Notes: generated by a model from the letters alone, not told the origin. DNA of 64,000 nt from Actinomyces qiguomingii (GCF_004102025.1 NZ_CP025228.1:1860001-1924000), one strand, 5' to 3'. Positions 1 through 9,374 are shown, counted from the stretch's first letter. Numbers and translations: made by a program.

Positions 1-2
1 CG

Positions 3-1415
3 GAGCTGACCAGCGCCTACAACATCCAGCAGGCCACCGAGGAGGGCCTGATCGAGAGCTGGAGCCTGTTCGGCCTGAATGTCGACAAGATCGGCTACCA
101 GGCGATGGTCATCCCGGTTCTGTGCGTGGCCTGGATCCTTTCCGTCATTGAGAAGTGGCTCCACAAGCGGCTGTCCGGAACCGCGGACTTCCTCCTCACC
201 CCGCTGATCACGCTGCTGCTGACGGGCTTCTTGACCTTCGTGGTTGTTGGTCCGTTGGCGCGTGAGCTCTCGGACGGTATCACTGCGGGACTTCAGTGGC
301 TGTACAACACCGCCGGACCGATCGGTGGATTCCTCTTCGGCCTGGTCTACTCGCCCATCGTCGTCACCGGTCTGCACCAGTCCTTCCCGGCCGTCGAGCT
401 GCCGCTGATCGCCGATATGCAGTCTGGAGGCGCAGGATCATTCATCTTCCCGATCGCCTCGATGGCCAATGTGGCCCAGGGTGCGGTTGCCCTGGCGGTC
501 TTCGTGCTCACCAAGGACGCCAAGATGAAGGGTCTGGCCGGTGCCGGTGGCGCGTCGGCCGTCTTCGGCATCACCGAGCCGGCCATCTTCGGTGTGAACC
601 TGCGTCTGCGTTGGCCCTTCTTCATCGGTATCGGGGCAGCCGCCGTCGGCGGTGCGCTCGTCTCGCTGCTGAACATTCACTCCCAGGCGCTGGGAGCAGC
701 GGGATTCGTCGGCTTTGTATCGATCGTTCCCGATGACATCCTCAAGTACATCGTGGTAGAGCTGATCGTGTTCGCCATCGCCTTCGGCGCCGCCATCAGC
801 TACGGAATGACGCGGGGAAAGAACTCTCTGTCCGGCGATAGCGTCGACGACGTCGACGAGGCCGCGCTGGAGGCTGAGGCCACCAAGGCCCATGCTGCCA
901 CTGTGGAGCTTCCTGCCGAGGCCGCCACCGACTTCACCGTCACCTCGCCCATTCAGGGACGAGCGGTGCCACTTACCGAGGTGAAGGACAAGACCTTCTC
1001 CTCCGGGATGTTGGGCCCGGGCCTGGCGGTAGTGCCGGAGTCCGGCCCCGTAGTCTCTCCGATCGACGGCGAGGTACTGGTCGCCTTCCCGACCGGACAC
1101 GCCTACGGCCTGCGCTCGGCCAGTGGCGTGGAGCTGCTGATCCACGTCGGTATGGATACCGTCGAACTTGATGGCAAGCACTTCACTCCGAAGGTCGCCG
1201 CAGGAGACAAGGTGTTGCGCGGTCAGACGCTGGTTGAGGTCGACTGGGCCGGTGTCACCGAGGACGGCTATGAGACCGTCACCCCGATCGTGGTCTCTAA
1301 CGCGACCGCCTTCGAAGGAGTCACCGACGAGCAGGCCGGCGCCGTCGCCCGCGGAGACGCCCTGTACTGCGTGACCCCCGCGGCCGAGCCGGCCGAGCAG
1401 GGCGCCAACGCCTGA
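3..1415 (+). CDS. PTS sugar permease, EIIC-EIIA part (sucrose/beta-glucoside family), 5' truncated
   Basis: The reading frame is open from base 3, so the gene enters from outside the window and its EIIB domain is not visible. What remains is a membrane EIIC domain with several hydrophobic helices and the conserved GITEPAIFG motif, then an acidic linker and a C-terminal EIIA domain of the glucose/beta-glucoside type. The EIIA active-site histidine is in LLIHVGMDTVEL (codon at 1143-1145) and the supporting histidine in TGHAYG (codon at 1098-1100). Family knowledge says it takes up and phosphorylates a disaccharide or glucoside at the inner membrane with EI and HPr. The exact sugar cannot be read from this part. 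It is convergent with the LacI gene that follows. Confidence 0.9.
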   Translation, partial: ELTSAYNIQQATEEGLIESWSLFGLNVDKIGYQAMVIPVLCVAWILSVIEKWLHKRLSGTADFLLTPLITLLLTGFLTFVVVGPLARELSDGITAGLQWLYNTAGPIGGFLFGLVYSPIVVTGLHQSFPAVELPLIADMQSGGAGSFIFPIASMANVAQGAVALAVFVLTKDAKMKGLAGAGGASAVFGITEPAIFGVNLRLRWPFFIGIGAAAVGGALVSLLNIHSQALGAAGFVGFVSIVPDDILKYIVVELIVFAIAFGAAISYGMTRGKNSLSGDSVDDVDEAALEAEATKAHAATVELPAEAATDFTVTSPIQGRAVPLTEVKDKTFSSGMLGPGLAVVPESGPVVSPIDGEVLVAFPTGHAYGLRSASGVELLIHVGMDTVELDGKHFTPKVAAGDKVLRGQTLVEVDWAGVTEDGYETVTPIVVSNATAFEGVTDEQAGAVARGDALYCVTPAAEPAEQGANA

Positions 1416-1463
1416 TCATAACGTTTCAGGACTGCTAGAAGTCCTGGTCAACACAGTCAACAC

Positions 1464-1507
1464 AAGGCCGGTGGCCGACCCGGAATCCCGGGTCGGCCAC
1501 CGGCCTT
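1464..1507 (+). terminator. Perfect 20-bp hairpin after the PTS gene
   Basis: Arms 1464-1483 and 1488-1507 are perfectly complementary around a 4-base loop (AATC), 48 bases after the PTS stop codon. There is no long T-tract. Strong hairpins without a T-tract are common terminators in high-GC Gram-positives. Because the hairpin lies between convergent genes it could stop transcription from both sides. Confidence 0.75.
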
Positions 1508-1565
1508 CTTCGATTCGGCTTGCTCGCCCGCCTGGTACCACGGGTGGCACTGGCCGGAGAGTGGG

Positions 1566-2570
1566 TTATGTGGTCCGGCCAGGAAGAAGCACGCCCGGAA
1601 GTTCAATGGGGGAGGAGATCGATTCGGCTTCTTGTCCCTGTGCGGCGTTCTGAATCTGCTTTAGCAGCACCTCTACGGCGGTGCGGGCCAGATCGCCCAG
1701 GGGCTGGCGGACCGTCGCCAGGCCGGGCAGGGCGCGTCTTACCGCGGAGGTACCATCGAAACCGATGACCTTGAAGTCCTGCGGTACCCGCAGGCCGTTC
1801 CGGTCGGCCCAGTCCAGGACGGCGGCGGCAGACAGGTCGTCGGTGGCGAACACGGCGTCGATCCGGTTGGCTGCGGAATCCAGGTGAGCGTCGATGAGCC
1901 GGGCTCTTTCGGCGTCGGGAGTGTGAAAATCCACGGTGAAGATGACGGGGTCGATGCCGAACTGCTCTAGCACCGCCCGGTATCCGGCCTCCCGCCGATT
2001 GTGCTCGCCTGTGCGCGAGGTCAGCAACGCCGGACGTCTGGCGCCGCGGTCCAGCAACAGGCGGGTGGCTTCACGCGCCGCGGCCTCGTTGGCGCATCGG
2101 ATATTGGGGATTGTGGGGGACAGGTCCCGATCAATGGTCACCAGGGGCATGCGCACCGTGTGGTACTCCTTGAGCTGATCGTTGTGTGCTCCGGAGATGA
2201 TGCCGTCCACCCGGTGTGAGATCAGCAGATCCAGGTACTCTCGTTCCCGGTCTGCGCGGCCCATGGAGTTGCATACGAGTATGCGGTAGTGGTGCTCGGC
2301 CAGGGCGTTCTCGATCTCATCGGCGAGTTCGCCGAAGAAGGGCAGGGCGACGGTGGGCACGATGACGCCGACGATGTTGGTGGACTTGCCGTGGAGCGCA
2401 CGGGCCACCTGGTTGGGCCGGTAGTTGAGCTGGGCTACCGCCCTGGCTACGCGATCCTTGGTCTCCTGGCTGAGGTAGCCCCGGTTGTTGAGCACCCGGG
2501 ATACCGTGGTCAAGGAGACCCCGGCGAGCTCGGCGACGTCGGCCAGTGTGGGTTCACGGCGTAGGACCAA
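1566..2570 (-). CDS. LacI/GalR-family transcriptional regulator
   Basis: An N-terminal LacI helix-turn-helix (TLADVAELAGVSLTTVSRVLN) and hinge helix (YRPNQVARAL) are followed by a periplasmic-binding-protein-like sugar-sensing domain ending in the usual VIGFDGT...TVRQPLGDLA segment. I chose the TTG at 2568-2570 because a strong AAAGGAG site lies at 2577-2583, 6 bases upstream. An in-frame ATG at 2657 would add about 29 residues that do not look like protein. The regulator lies convergent to the PTS gene and downstream of the glycosidase, so either could be its target. The effector is unknown. Confidence 0.88.
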   Translation of the reverse strand: MVLRREPTLADVAELAGVSLTTVSRVLNNRGYLSQETKDRVARAVAQLNYRPNQVARALHGKSTNIVGVIVPTVALPFFGELADEIENALAEHHYRILVCNSMGRADREREYLDLLISHRVDGIISGAHNDQLKEYHTVRMPLVTIDRDLSPTIPNIRCANEAAAREATRLLLDRGARRPALLTSRTGEHNRREAGYRAVLEQFGIDPVIFTVDFHTPDAERARLIDAHLDSAANRIDAVFATDDLSAAAVLDWADRNGLRVPQDFKVIGFDGTSAVRRALPGLATVRQPLGDLARTAVEVLLKQIQNAAQGQEAESISSPIELPGVLLPGRTT

Positions 2571-2720
2571 GGGCAACTCCTTTGTAAGACATGGACTACA
2601 AGAGCCAGTACGAGCCGATCCGACCATTTGCATGGCGGCGGGACAAATCCCGGTCAATCCTAATCCCGAACGCCTCGACTCCGTGCATCGACCCGGGCCG
2701 CTGCCGACACTGTGGTAGCG

Positions 2721-2732
2721 ATGTCATGACAT
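2721..2732. promoter_or_regulatory. 12-base palindrome ATGTCATGACAT
   Basis: This perfect inverted repeat lies about 150 bases upstream of the LacI start codon. Its size and symmetry fit a repressor site. No regulator can be assigned from sequence alone. Confidence 0.3.
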
Positions 2733-2882
2733 TACGGACGTCCAGTAGAGCGGCGGTCAGCTGGTGTCCTGGCCGCGTCCTGCGGATGTGTACCAAGGGA
2801 CATGTTACTCGTGGGCGGCGTGGGGTGGGGCGCCGTCGGGAGCGCCACGGCCCGAGTGGGGCTGCCTCAGTCGAGGAATGAC

Positions 2883-2896
2883 ATAATGTACATTAT
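2883..2896. promoter_or_regulatory. 14-base A/T-rich palindrome ATAATGTACATTAT
   Basis: This perfect inverted repeat lies 11 bases past the glycosidase stop and is unusually A/T-rich for the region. It may be an operator or a weak transcription-end structure. Confidence 0.3.
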
Positions 2897-2906
2897 CGGC
2901 GCGGGG

Positions 2907-4826
2907 CTACCGGCGCCTGATGATCCTGGTTCCGAGCGGCTCCAGCTCGATCCGCCGCGGCTCGGAGCCATCGGCGTATTCCAGCAGGACGTCGACCGGC
3001 TCGTCGTGCTGTGAGATGACCACGTCCACAGCGTCGCCGTCACCCAGCACCAGTGAGTCGACCATCACGCGCGGGTCCGCCACATGAACCGGGCGGCGCA
3101 CCCTAGCGACCACGGCCAGTGCGTCGTACAGGCGCCAGGTGTCCTCGGGATTGACGTTTCCCAGGCGTGCCGCGAAGTATTCGAGCGGATATGTGCACAG
3201 CACCATGCGCCCCTGTCCGTGACGGCGCTCGACCAGGGCGGGTCGGCCCGCGGCGTCCCGTGCGAGCACGGTTGCCAGAGACTCGTCCACCGTCACCGGT
3301 AAATACGCCCGCGCTTCTACATTCCCCGAGGCCTTGAAAGTCAAGGTGGACCCGGCGCTGAGCGAGCCGAGTTCCGTCGTCATGGTGAGTTCCACAACGT
3401 CCTCCGTGACGGGGTCGTTCAGGCCGTAGGTGAGCTGTGGCGACACGCCGAAGAGCCTGGTGACCCGGTTCCACCACGGGCCGCGTTGGCTGTCCGTCTC
3501 GCCTGCGCAGTAGGACACGTATACCGTCGCCCCGGCATCGGCAAGCTCCTCCAGCCGCAGCCACGACGGCGCCGTCAGCTGCTTGACCGAGGGCAGCAGG
3601 TAGAGCCGGTAACCGTCCGGAATGCCTCCATGACCGTCCCGCGGCTCATGTGCGAGTCCCGGAGCCAGATCCGCCTCCCTGGCTGCGAGGTAGGCCTGTT
3701 CCGAGACATCGACAATGACTCGACGTTCGACATCGGTTGTGAAGGGGTATCTCGCGGTCAGGTAGGACGGTATGACGATCGCGGTATCGGTTTCGGCCCG
3801 CTGCGCCCGGCCCAGTTCCAGTTCGGCCAGTTCCTTGCTGAATGTCTCAAGTTCCCGCAAAGGAGGCTTGGGCCTGCCTTGGCAGTCCGTGATGCCGAAG
3901 TGCTGCTCGAAGGGATGATGGCTGTAGGGGCGCTGATCCCGCAGATTGTCATAATCAGTGTTGTTCCAGGCGATCCAGCCTGATGCACCGGCGGTCAGTG
4001 TGGCGTGCAGCAGCTGCCGATAGTAGGACCCGGAGCCCTCCGGGGAGACGAAATCCGAGGACAGGCCGAACTCCTCCATGATCACGGGCTTATTCGCGAC
4101 GCCGCCCAGTTCACAGATGAAGGCCGCCTTGAGGTGCTGACGCACCCGGTCGTGTTCCATCCGGTAGACATGCGGGCCCACGAAATCAACGAGCGGGCCG
4201 TAGGCGATCGATGAGAAGCCGCTGTCATGCCCGGTGGTCTCCACTCCCCACAGCCCGTCGCCGAGACTGACGGGTTGGTCCCCTCCCCCGGCGCGCACTG
4301 CGTCCACCATGAGAAGTGCCCAGGACGTTATGGTCTCCTCCGCACCCTCCCCTCCGTAGATGGGGATCTCATTGGAGATCAGCCATCCGGCCACCGCGCA
4401 GTGGTTGTGGAAGCGGCGGGTCAGTTCCCGTACATACCAGGCCTGACGGCCTACCATCCACACATCGGAGTAAATGTCACGGCCATGACGCCAGGCCGGG
4501 TCCCAGTTCTCCCCCGACATGTGGCCGACCAGGAATGTGGGGATGGTGCGCATGTCCAGCTCCGCATGCGCATTGAGGAAGTCCTGGTAATTCGCGCAGC
4601 AGGACTCGTCAATGGTGTCCGGGGTCGGCATGAAGTCGGGCCAGTAGAAGAAGGAACGGGTCAGGTTCAGGCCGTGGTCGTGAAGAACCGCGAGCTCCTC
4701 CCGAACGACGTCCGGGTCGTAGCGCGACCACATGCGGGGCCCGCCTTGACGGGACCAGAAGTTTGCGCCCAACCAGGGCCGGGTGTCGGCTCCATCGAGC
4801 AGGGTCGGCATCGGACGGGATGGCAT
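2907..4826 (-). CDS. Clan GH-A glycoside hydrolase (GH5/GH42-like) with C-terminal Rossmann-like domain
   Basis: This 639-residue protein has no signal peptide, so it is probably cytoplasmic. Residues 1-330 look like a (beta/alpha)8 barrel. LISNE at 149-153 carries the Asn-Glu acid/base pair of clan GH-A, and VIMEEFG near 248-254 carries the likely nucleophile Glu252. Residues about 340-520 resemble the beta-galactosidase trimerisation (amidotransferase-like) domain, and the end is beta-rich. The start is supported by GAAAGGA upstream. It is the last gene of the ABC cluster, so it probably hydrolyses the imported oligosaccharide, perhaps a mannoside or galactoside. The substrate is inferred only weakly. 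Confidence 0.82.
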   Translation of the reverse strand: MPSRPMPTLLDGADTRPWLGANFWSRQGGPRMWSRYDPDVVREELAVLHDHGLNLTRSFFYWPDFMPTPDTIDESCCANYQDFLNAHAELDMRTIPTFLVGHMSGENWDPAWRHGRDIYSDVWMVGRQAWYVRELTRRFHNHCAVAGWLISNEIPIYGGEGAEETITSWALLMVDAVRAGGGDQPVSLGDGLWGVETTGHDSGFSSIAYGPLVDFVGPHVYRMEHDRVRQHLKAAFICELGGVANKPVIMEEFGLSSDFVSPEGSGSYYRQLLHATLTAGASGWIAWNNTDYDNLRDQRPYSHHPFEQHFGITDCQGRPKPPLRELETFSKELAELELGRAQRAETDTAIVIPSYLTARYPFTTDVERRVIVDVSEQAYLAAREADLAPGLAHEPRDGHGGIPDGYRLYLLPSVKQLTAPSWLRLEELADAGATVYVSYCAGETDSQRGPWWNRVTRLFGVSPQLTYGLNDPVTEDVVELTMTTELGSLSAGSTLTFKASGNVEARAYLPVTVDESLATVLARDAAGRPALVERRHGQGRMVLCTYPLEYFAARLGNVNPEDTWRLYDALAVVARVRRPVHVADPRVMVDSLVLGDGDAVDVVISQHDEPVDVLLEYADGSEPRRIELEPLGTRIIRRR

Positions 4827-4854
4827 TGAATTTCCTTTCGGTGGTGGCTCAACT

Positions 4855-5694
4855 TCACTTCACGGCGCCTGCGGTCAGACCTGCGACGAAACTGCGTTGC
4901 AGCAAGAGGAATGCGATCACGACCGGCACTGACACGGCTAGGGACGCCGCCATGATCTGGTTCCAGTACACGGCCGTCTGGGTGGAGTACAGACGCAGGC
5001 CGACGGCGAGCGTGCGATTGGCGTCGGTGGTCATCACCGAGGCGAAGAGCACCTCTCCCCATGAGGTCATGAACGCATATATCGCCACCGCCACCACTCC
5101 GGGCCGCGCCGCCGGAAGCACCACGCGGAACAGGGCGGCAAGGGGGCCACAGCCGTCCACCTTGGCGGCGTCGTCGAGCTCGCGAGGAATGCCGTTGAAA
5201 TAGCCCGAGAGCATCCAGATGGAGAATGGCAGCGAGAAGGTCAGGTAGGTCAGGACGAGCCCGCCCCGCGTGCCGACTAGCTGCACCCCGATCGCCGTGT
5301 TGATGTTGGAGAAGATCATGAACAGGGGCAGCAGGAATAGAACGCCCGGGAACATCTGTGTGGACAGGATCGCCGTGGTGAACGCTCCGCGTCCGCGGAA
5401 GCGGTAGCGCGATACGGCGTATGAGGCGAAGATGGCGATGATCAGACTGAAGATGGTGGCGATAGTCGCCACGATGATGGAGTTCACGAAGTAGCGGCCC
5501 AGAGGGACCGTCTTCCACATGTCCAGGAACGGTGAGACTGTCAGGTGGGTGGGCCACCAGGAGAAGTCCCCCTGGACGTCTTGCAACGGCTTGAGCGAAG
5601 AACTGATCATCACATACAGGGGCAGTGCGACGAATGCGGCAAGCGCAAGGACGACGACCACCCGTAGGAGCTTGAATCCCCTGCCCTCACGCAT
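4855..5694 (-). CDS. Carbohydrate ABC transporter permease, MalG type
   Basis: This 279-residue protein has six predicted membrane helices. Its cytoplasmic EAA-type loop (GIPRELDDAAKVDGCGPLAA) docks the transporter ATPase. It belongs to the CUT1 sugar-uptake family. It overlaps the upstream permease by 8 bases and lies 28 bases before the glycosidase, so the genes are co-transcribed. No ATPase gene lies in the cluster, and a shared MsiK-type ATPase from elsewhere is likely. Confidence 0.92.
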   Translation of the reverse strand: MREGRGFKLLRVVVVLALAAFVALPLYVMISSSLKPLQDVQGDFSWWPTHLTVSPFLDMWKTVPLGRYFVNSIIVATIATIFSLIIAIFASYAVSRYRFRGRGAFTTAILSTQMFPGVLFLLPLFMIFSNINTAIGVQLVGTRGGLVLTYLTFSLPFSIWMLSGYFNGIPRELDDAAKVDGCGPLAALFRVVLPAARPGVVAVAIYAFMTSWGEVLFASVMTTDANRTLAVGLRLYSTQTAVYWNQIMAASLAVSVPVVIAFLLLQRSFVAGLTAGAVK

Positions 5695-6640
5695 TCTCAG
5701 ACCTCCGGTTTAGGTAGACGATGTACATGCCGGACAGCGCTAGCAGCATTAGCAGCAGCAGGGTGGACATGGCCGAGCCCGCTCCAAAGTTCCACGTGAG
5801 GAAGGAGGCGTTGTAGATGTGGAATGAGATTAGGTCCCCCGCCGGCGGGTTGGCAGTTCCATAAAGGACGTACGGCGTGTTGAAGTCGTTGAAGGTCCAC
5901 AGGAACATGTTCAGCAGCAGGACAAGATTCACCGGGCGCAGCATCGGCAGTGTAATTGACCACCACTGCCGCAGCGGCCGTGCGCCGTCGAGCGCAGCGG
6001 CTTCGTACACGTCTTCGGGGATGGATTGCAGCCCGGCCATCAGCATGAGGAAGGCGAAGGGCCACCAGCGCCATATGGCAACGATCACGAGCGCGAAAAA
6101 GGCGTTATTGCCAATCAGCCAAAAGGCGCCCTCGTCGAGGATCCCCAGACTCTGAAGGATATGGTTGATCGCTCCATTGTCCTTCTGGAACATGAACTTC
6201 CACGCGATGATCCCGGCATACATAGGCAGGGCGTACGGCACCAGGAAGAGCGTGCGCACCACCGCGCGGCCGCGGAAGGGGCGTTGCAACACCACGGCCG
6301 CGAGCATGCCCAGCGCCCAGGAGAGGCCGACGACGATTATCGTGAAGGCGCAGGTGATCAGCAACGAGTTCCGGAATCCCATGCCGACGCTGCCCGACAT
6401 GTCGAGCACCCTGCGGTAGTTGTCCAGGCCGGCGTCGGGGGCCGCGGACCAGTTCGCGATGAAGAACTTGGTCAGTTGTTTGAAACTCATCCAGATTCCC
6501 GTGAGCATCGGAATGATGTGGATGAGCAGTTCGAACACTATCGCCGGAAGGATGATCAGGTAGGGAAACCACCATCCCTGGCGCACCCGTCGTTTGGTGG
6601 GGCGCCTGGGGCGGCGAGCGGTGGAGGCGTTTGCGGTCAT
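5687..6640 (-). CDS. Carbohydrate ABC transporter permease, MalF type
   Basis: A basic N-terminus (ARRPRRPTKRRVRQ) precedes about six membrane helices, with an EAA loop at GLQSIPEDVYEAAALDGA. It should pair with the MalG-type permease to form the membrane channel. I chose the ATG at 6638-6640, 4 bases after the binding-protein stop. A longer frame upstream would overlap that gene. No clear ribosome-binding site precedes it, so translation is probably coupled to the gene in front. Confidence 0.9.
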   Translation of the reverse strand: MTANASTARRPRRPTKRRVRQGWWFPYLIILPAIVFELLIHIIPMLTGIWMSFKQLTKFFIANWSAAPDAGLDNYRRVLDMSGSVGMGFRNSLLITCAFTIIVVGLSWALGMLAAVVLQRPFRGRAVVRTLFLVPYALPMYAGIIAWKFMFQKDNGAINHILQSLGILDEGAFWLIGNNAFFALVIVAIWRWWPFAFLMLMAGLQSIPEDVYEAAALDGARPLRQWWSITLPMLRPVNLVLLLNMFLWTFNDFNTPYVLYGTANPPAGDLISFHIYNASFLTWNFGAGSAMSTLLLLMLLALSGMYIVYLNRRSENA

Positions 6641-6644
6641 GAGC

Positions 6645-7976
6645 TCAGCCGATGGCGGCGGAGACGGTGTCCTGAGCGCTCTGTAGCGCCTGGCGCACAT
6701 CGTCTGCGGTCAGGACGGTGCCAGTGGCCACGGAGGCAAACATGTCATTCATCGCCTGCCCCACGGAGGATTCGAACTGGTCCTCGGCCGGGACCAGTGG
6801 CAACGGCTTGGCACGGTTCTCGTAGACCTCCATGAAAATCGCCGCCTCCTGAGCGTCCTCGGTGAAGGTTGGCTCCTCGCCCTTGAGCACCGGGAGAGTC
6901 TTGAACTGCTCGCCCAGCGTCGCCTGCTGCTCGGCCTCGGTCAGGAACTTGACCAGTTGCAGCGCGCCGTCCCGATTGCCGGTGTTGGCGAACAACGCGA
7001 TGTTGATGCCAGCGACATGGCTGGCGGTGTCGTCCGGCGCACCCGCGGGTGCCGGATAGGGCACCACCCCGAACTGGTCGTGAGTCATTCCATTGGCCAC
7101 GATCGTGGTGTCGGCATTGTTCTGGTTGATGATCATGGCCGCCTTGCCGTTGGCGAAGTCCGCCACGGAGTCGGCGCCGTTGTCGTACTGGGCGTTGGAG
7201 GTGTTGACCACCGCGTCGGTCTGCATGAGATCGAGGTACCTGAGGATGCCGTTGACCACGCCGTCGCCGGTGAAGGTTGGATTGCCATCTGAGTCGAACA
7301 GCTCCTCCCCCTCCTGTGCCGCGTTGATGAAGGCGTAGTGCGCATTTTCCGTGTAGCTGCCCGCAGCGATCGCCATGCCGTACACGCCCTTGCCCGGGTC
7401 GGTCAGCCGCTTGGCCGCATCGACCATCTCCTCCCATGTGGTCGGCGCTTCCAGGCCGGCGTCGGTGAACATCTGCCGGTTGTAGTACAGCCCGTAGGCG
7501 AGCCCATACAGCGGAAGCGACGTGGGCGTGGTGCCCGGCGCTCCACAGGTGGCCAGAGCCGTCTCCACGAACTTGTCGGCGCCGCCGACGGCTTCCAAGG
7601 CGGCTTCGTCGAATTCGAGGAAGGCCCCGGTGGCTTGCAGTGAAACGGCCCAGGTGTTGCCGATATTGACCACATCGGGCGCATCGCCGGAGGTGACCGC
7701 GGTCTGGATACGCGTCTGGAGGTCATTCCAACCGATCACTTCCATCTCCACCTCGATGCCGGTCTCGGCGGTGAACTCCTCCAGCAGCGGCGTCAAAGTC
7801 GCCTTGTCATCATCGACGCTCGCCCCCTGATTGGACGCCCAGTACGTAAGTGCGCCGCTCCCACGCCCCGAGGACTGCCTCGAGCCCGCGCACGCAGCAG
7901 TAGACGAGACGGCCGCCAGTGCCGCAGTCAGCCCGGAGGCGCTGATGAAGCCACGTCGAGTAAGTGACAGTGCCAT
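6645..7976 (-). CDS. Carbohydrate ABC transporter substrate-binding lipoprotein
   Basis: This family 1 solute-binding protein (SBP_bac_1, 443 residues) captures the sugar outside the membrane. The N-terminus carries a twin-arginine motif (TRRGFIS), a hydrophobic core and a lipobox-like TAAC, so export by Tat and lipid anchoring are likely. I chose the ATG at 7974-7976, which follows an AAGGAGG site by 6 bases. A longer frame to 8018 would run over the upstream control region. It is the first gene of the cluster. Confidence 0.92.
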   Translation of the reverse strand: MALSLTRRGFISASGLTAALAAVSSTAACAGSRQSSGRGSGALTYWASNQGASVDDDKATLTPLLEEFTAETGIEVEMEVIGWNDLQTRIQTAVTSGDAPDVVNIGNTWAVSLQATGAFLEFDEAALEAVGGADKFVETALATCGAPGTTPTSLPLYGLAYGLYYNRQMFTDAGLEAPTTWEEMVDAAKRLTDPGKGVYGMAIAAGSYTENAHYAFINAAQEGEELFDSDGNPTFTGDGVVNGILRYLDLMQTDAVVNTSNAQYDNGADSVADFANGKAAMIINQNNADTTIVANGMTHDQFGVVPYPAPAGAPDDTASHVAGINIALFANTGNRDGALQLVKFLTEAEQQATLGEQFKTLPVLKGEEPTFTEDAQEAAIFMEVYENRAKPLPLVPAEDQFESSVGQAMNDMFASVATGTVLTADDVRQALQSAQDTVSAAIG

Positions 7977-8020
7977 GGGTTTCCTCCTTGAAACCTCGCG
8001 CTGGTGCGACTCTCGCACAA

Positions 8021-8034
8021 CCGAAGCGCTTCGG
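8021..8034. promoter_or_regulatory. LacI-family operator upstream of the sugar ABC cluster
   Basis: CCGAAGCGCTTCGG is a perfect 14-base palindrome with a central CG, which is typical of LacI/GalR operators. It lies 45 bases before the binding-protein start and 54 bases from the 3' end of a LacI-family gene. It probably binds that regulator. Confidence 0.72.
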
Positions 8035-8087
8035 TAACAGAATAGGGCCGTGTCCAGGAGGCGTCAAGGGTGAAGATTCCAGCGGTC

Positions 8088-9122
8088 TCAGCCGAGACGG
8101 ACGGGTACCGAGGATCGCCGTAAGATCAGCTCGCTGGATTCGGCAATCTCGTGCTTGGTGGCAGTGCTGGTGTCGCCGAGCCGTTCCAGCAGCAGCTGTA
8201 CAGCTCGGCTCCCGCAGCGTTCGGGGTTTCGGTCCAGGGCACTGATAGCTGGTTCGGCGATTTCGCACATAATCGAGTTGTCCCAGGCGACCACCAGACA
8301 GTCCTGGGGAACCGCGATGCCGTGCTGAGCCAGTCGGCGGCATGCGCCTACCGCCACCAGGTCATTGGCGGCGATGATGGCGTCCGGGCGCGGCGATGTC
8401 TGTGCGGCCAGAAGGTCCGCCGCGCGTTGCCCATGGGACAACGCGTAGGAACCGCATACACAGTCATAGCCCAGGCCGCGTGCCGCGCATTCGGCAGCGA
8501 CGGTCTCCAAACGGCGCGCCTCGTGGCGGTGTCGCGTCGGACCGGCCGCATGCAGCACGCTCCGGGCCCCCTGCCGGGCCAGATGCTCGACGAGTGTGGC
8601 GGAGTCCGCGGCATCGTCGATGAGGATGCCGGACAACTCGGGGTGCGTGGGCGGAGTGGTTCCGTGCAGCACTGCGGGTAGCCCAAGTGACTGCACCAGG
8701 GCCGCCCGCGGATCGTCGATGTTCTCATCGATCAGAATCACGCCATCCACGCGGCTCTCAGCGGCCCAGCGGCGGTAGACGGCGAGCTCATCGTCGAGGC
8801 CGGATTCTGTCAACTTGACGATCAGCTCCACCTCCGTGCCCTCGAGCGCTGCGGCAATGCCCGCTAAGAAGCGGAGATAGTACGGTTGGGTGCCGATGAC
8901 CGCATACTCGTCTCTCACGACGATGCCGATACTGCCGGTGCGTGCGCGCGACAGTGCCCGGGCTGAGGAGTTCGCGCGGTACCCCACTCGCGTGGCGTAT
9001 TCGATGACGCGTCTTCTGGTGACCTCGCTGACGCCCTTGTGGCCGTTAAGCGCGTAGGACACCGAGGAGATCGACAGATTCAAGGCACGGGCCAAATCCG
9101 AGATCGTCGGCGTCGCGTTCAT
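8088..9122 (-). CDS. LacI/GalR-family regulator of the sugar ABC cluster
   Basis: This is a 344-residue LacI-family protein. The helix-turn-helix is at residues 6-27 (TISDLARALNLSISSVSYAL) and the hinge at YRANSSARAL, followed by a sugar-binding core. It lies directly upstream of, and in the same direction as, the binding protein, with the palindrome at 8021-8034 between them. It is therefore the likely repressor of the uptake and hydrolysis genes. A second imperfect inverted repeat (GATCG at 9161-9165, CGATC at 9177-9181) upstream of its start could allow self-control. Confidence 0.9.
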   Translation of the reverse strand: MNATPTISDLARALNLSISSVSYALNGHKGVSEVTRRRVIEYATRVGYRANSSARALSRARTGSIGIVVRDEYAVIGTQPYYLRFLAGIAAALEGTEVELIVKLTESGLDDELAVYRRWAAESRVDGVILIDENIDDPRAALVQSLGLPAVLHGTTPPTHPELSGILIDDAADSATLVEHLARQGARSVLHAAGPTRHRHEARRLETVAAECAARGLGYDCVCGSYALSHGQRAADLLAAQTSPRPDAIIAANDLVAVGACRRLAQHGIAVPQDCLVVAWDNSIMCEIAEPAISALDRNPERCGSRAVQLLLERLGDTSTATKHEIAESSELILRRSSVPVRLG

Positions 9123-9179
9123 GTGCCGTCCTCCCCTGCCAAGCGCGTTGGCGCGGGGCCGATCGTAGCGGTTACGCGA

Positions 9180-9374
9180 TCACTTGCCGTAGCGGCGATG
9201 GACCGCTTGCTTGCTGATGCCCAGTGCGGCACCGATGGCGGTCCAGGAGTGGCCGGCATTGCGGGCCCGGCGCACGGCTAGCACCTCAGCGGCGTCCAGT
9301 TCCCTGCGCTCACGCACGATGCGTCCCAGTTCCTTCAGTGGCGAATCGTCATCGGCACCGATCAACGTCTTCAT
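9180..9374 (-). CDS. Small helix-turn-helix protein
   Basis: This short protein of 64 residues ends in a helix-turn-helix (AGHSWTAIGAALGISKQAVHRRYGK) of the kind found in small actinobacterial DNA-binding proteins. I chose the ATG at 9372-9374. An upstream ATG at 9410 would add 12 residues, and neither start has a strong ribosome-binding site. Its target is unknown. The stop lies 57 bases before the LacI gene. Confidence 0.7.
   Translation of the reverse strand: MKTLIGADDDSPLKELGRIVRERRELDAAEVLAVRRARNAGHSWTAIGAALGISKQAVHRRYGK

Larger units (their letters stand above)
2571..2906. other. Intergenic region with two palindromes
   Basis: This 336-base gap separates the glycosidase stop from the LacI start. 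No convincing gene was found. It holds the LacI ribosome-binding site at 2577-2583 and two perfect palindromes listed separately. Confidence 0.6.
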
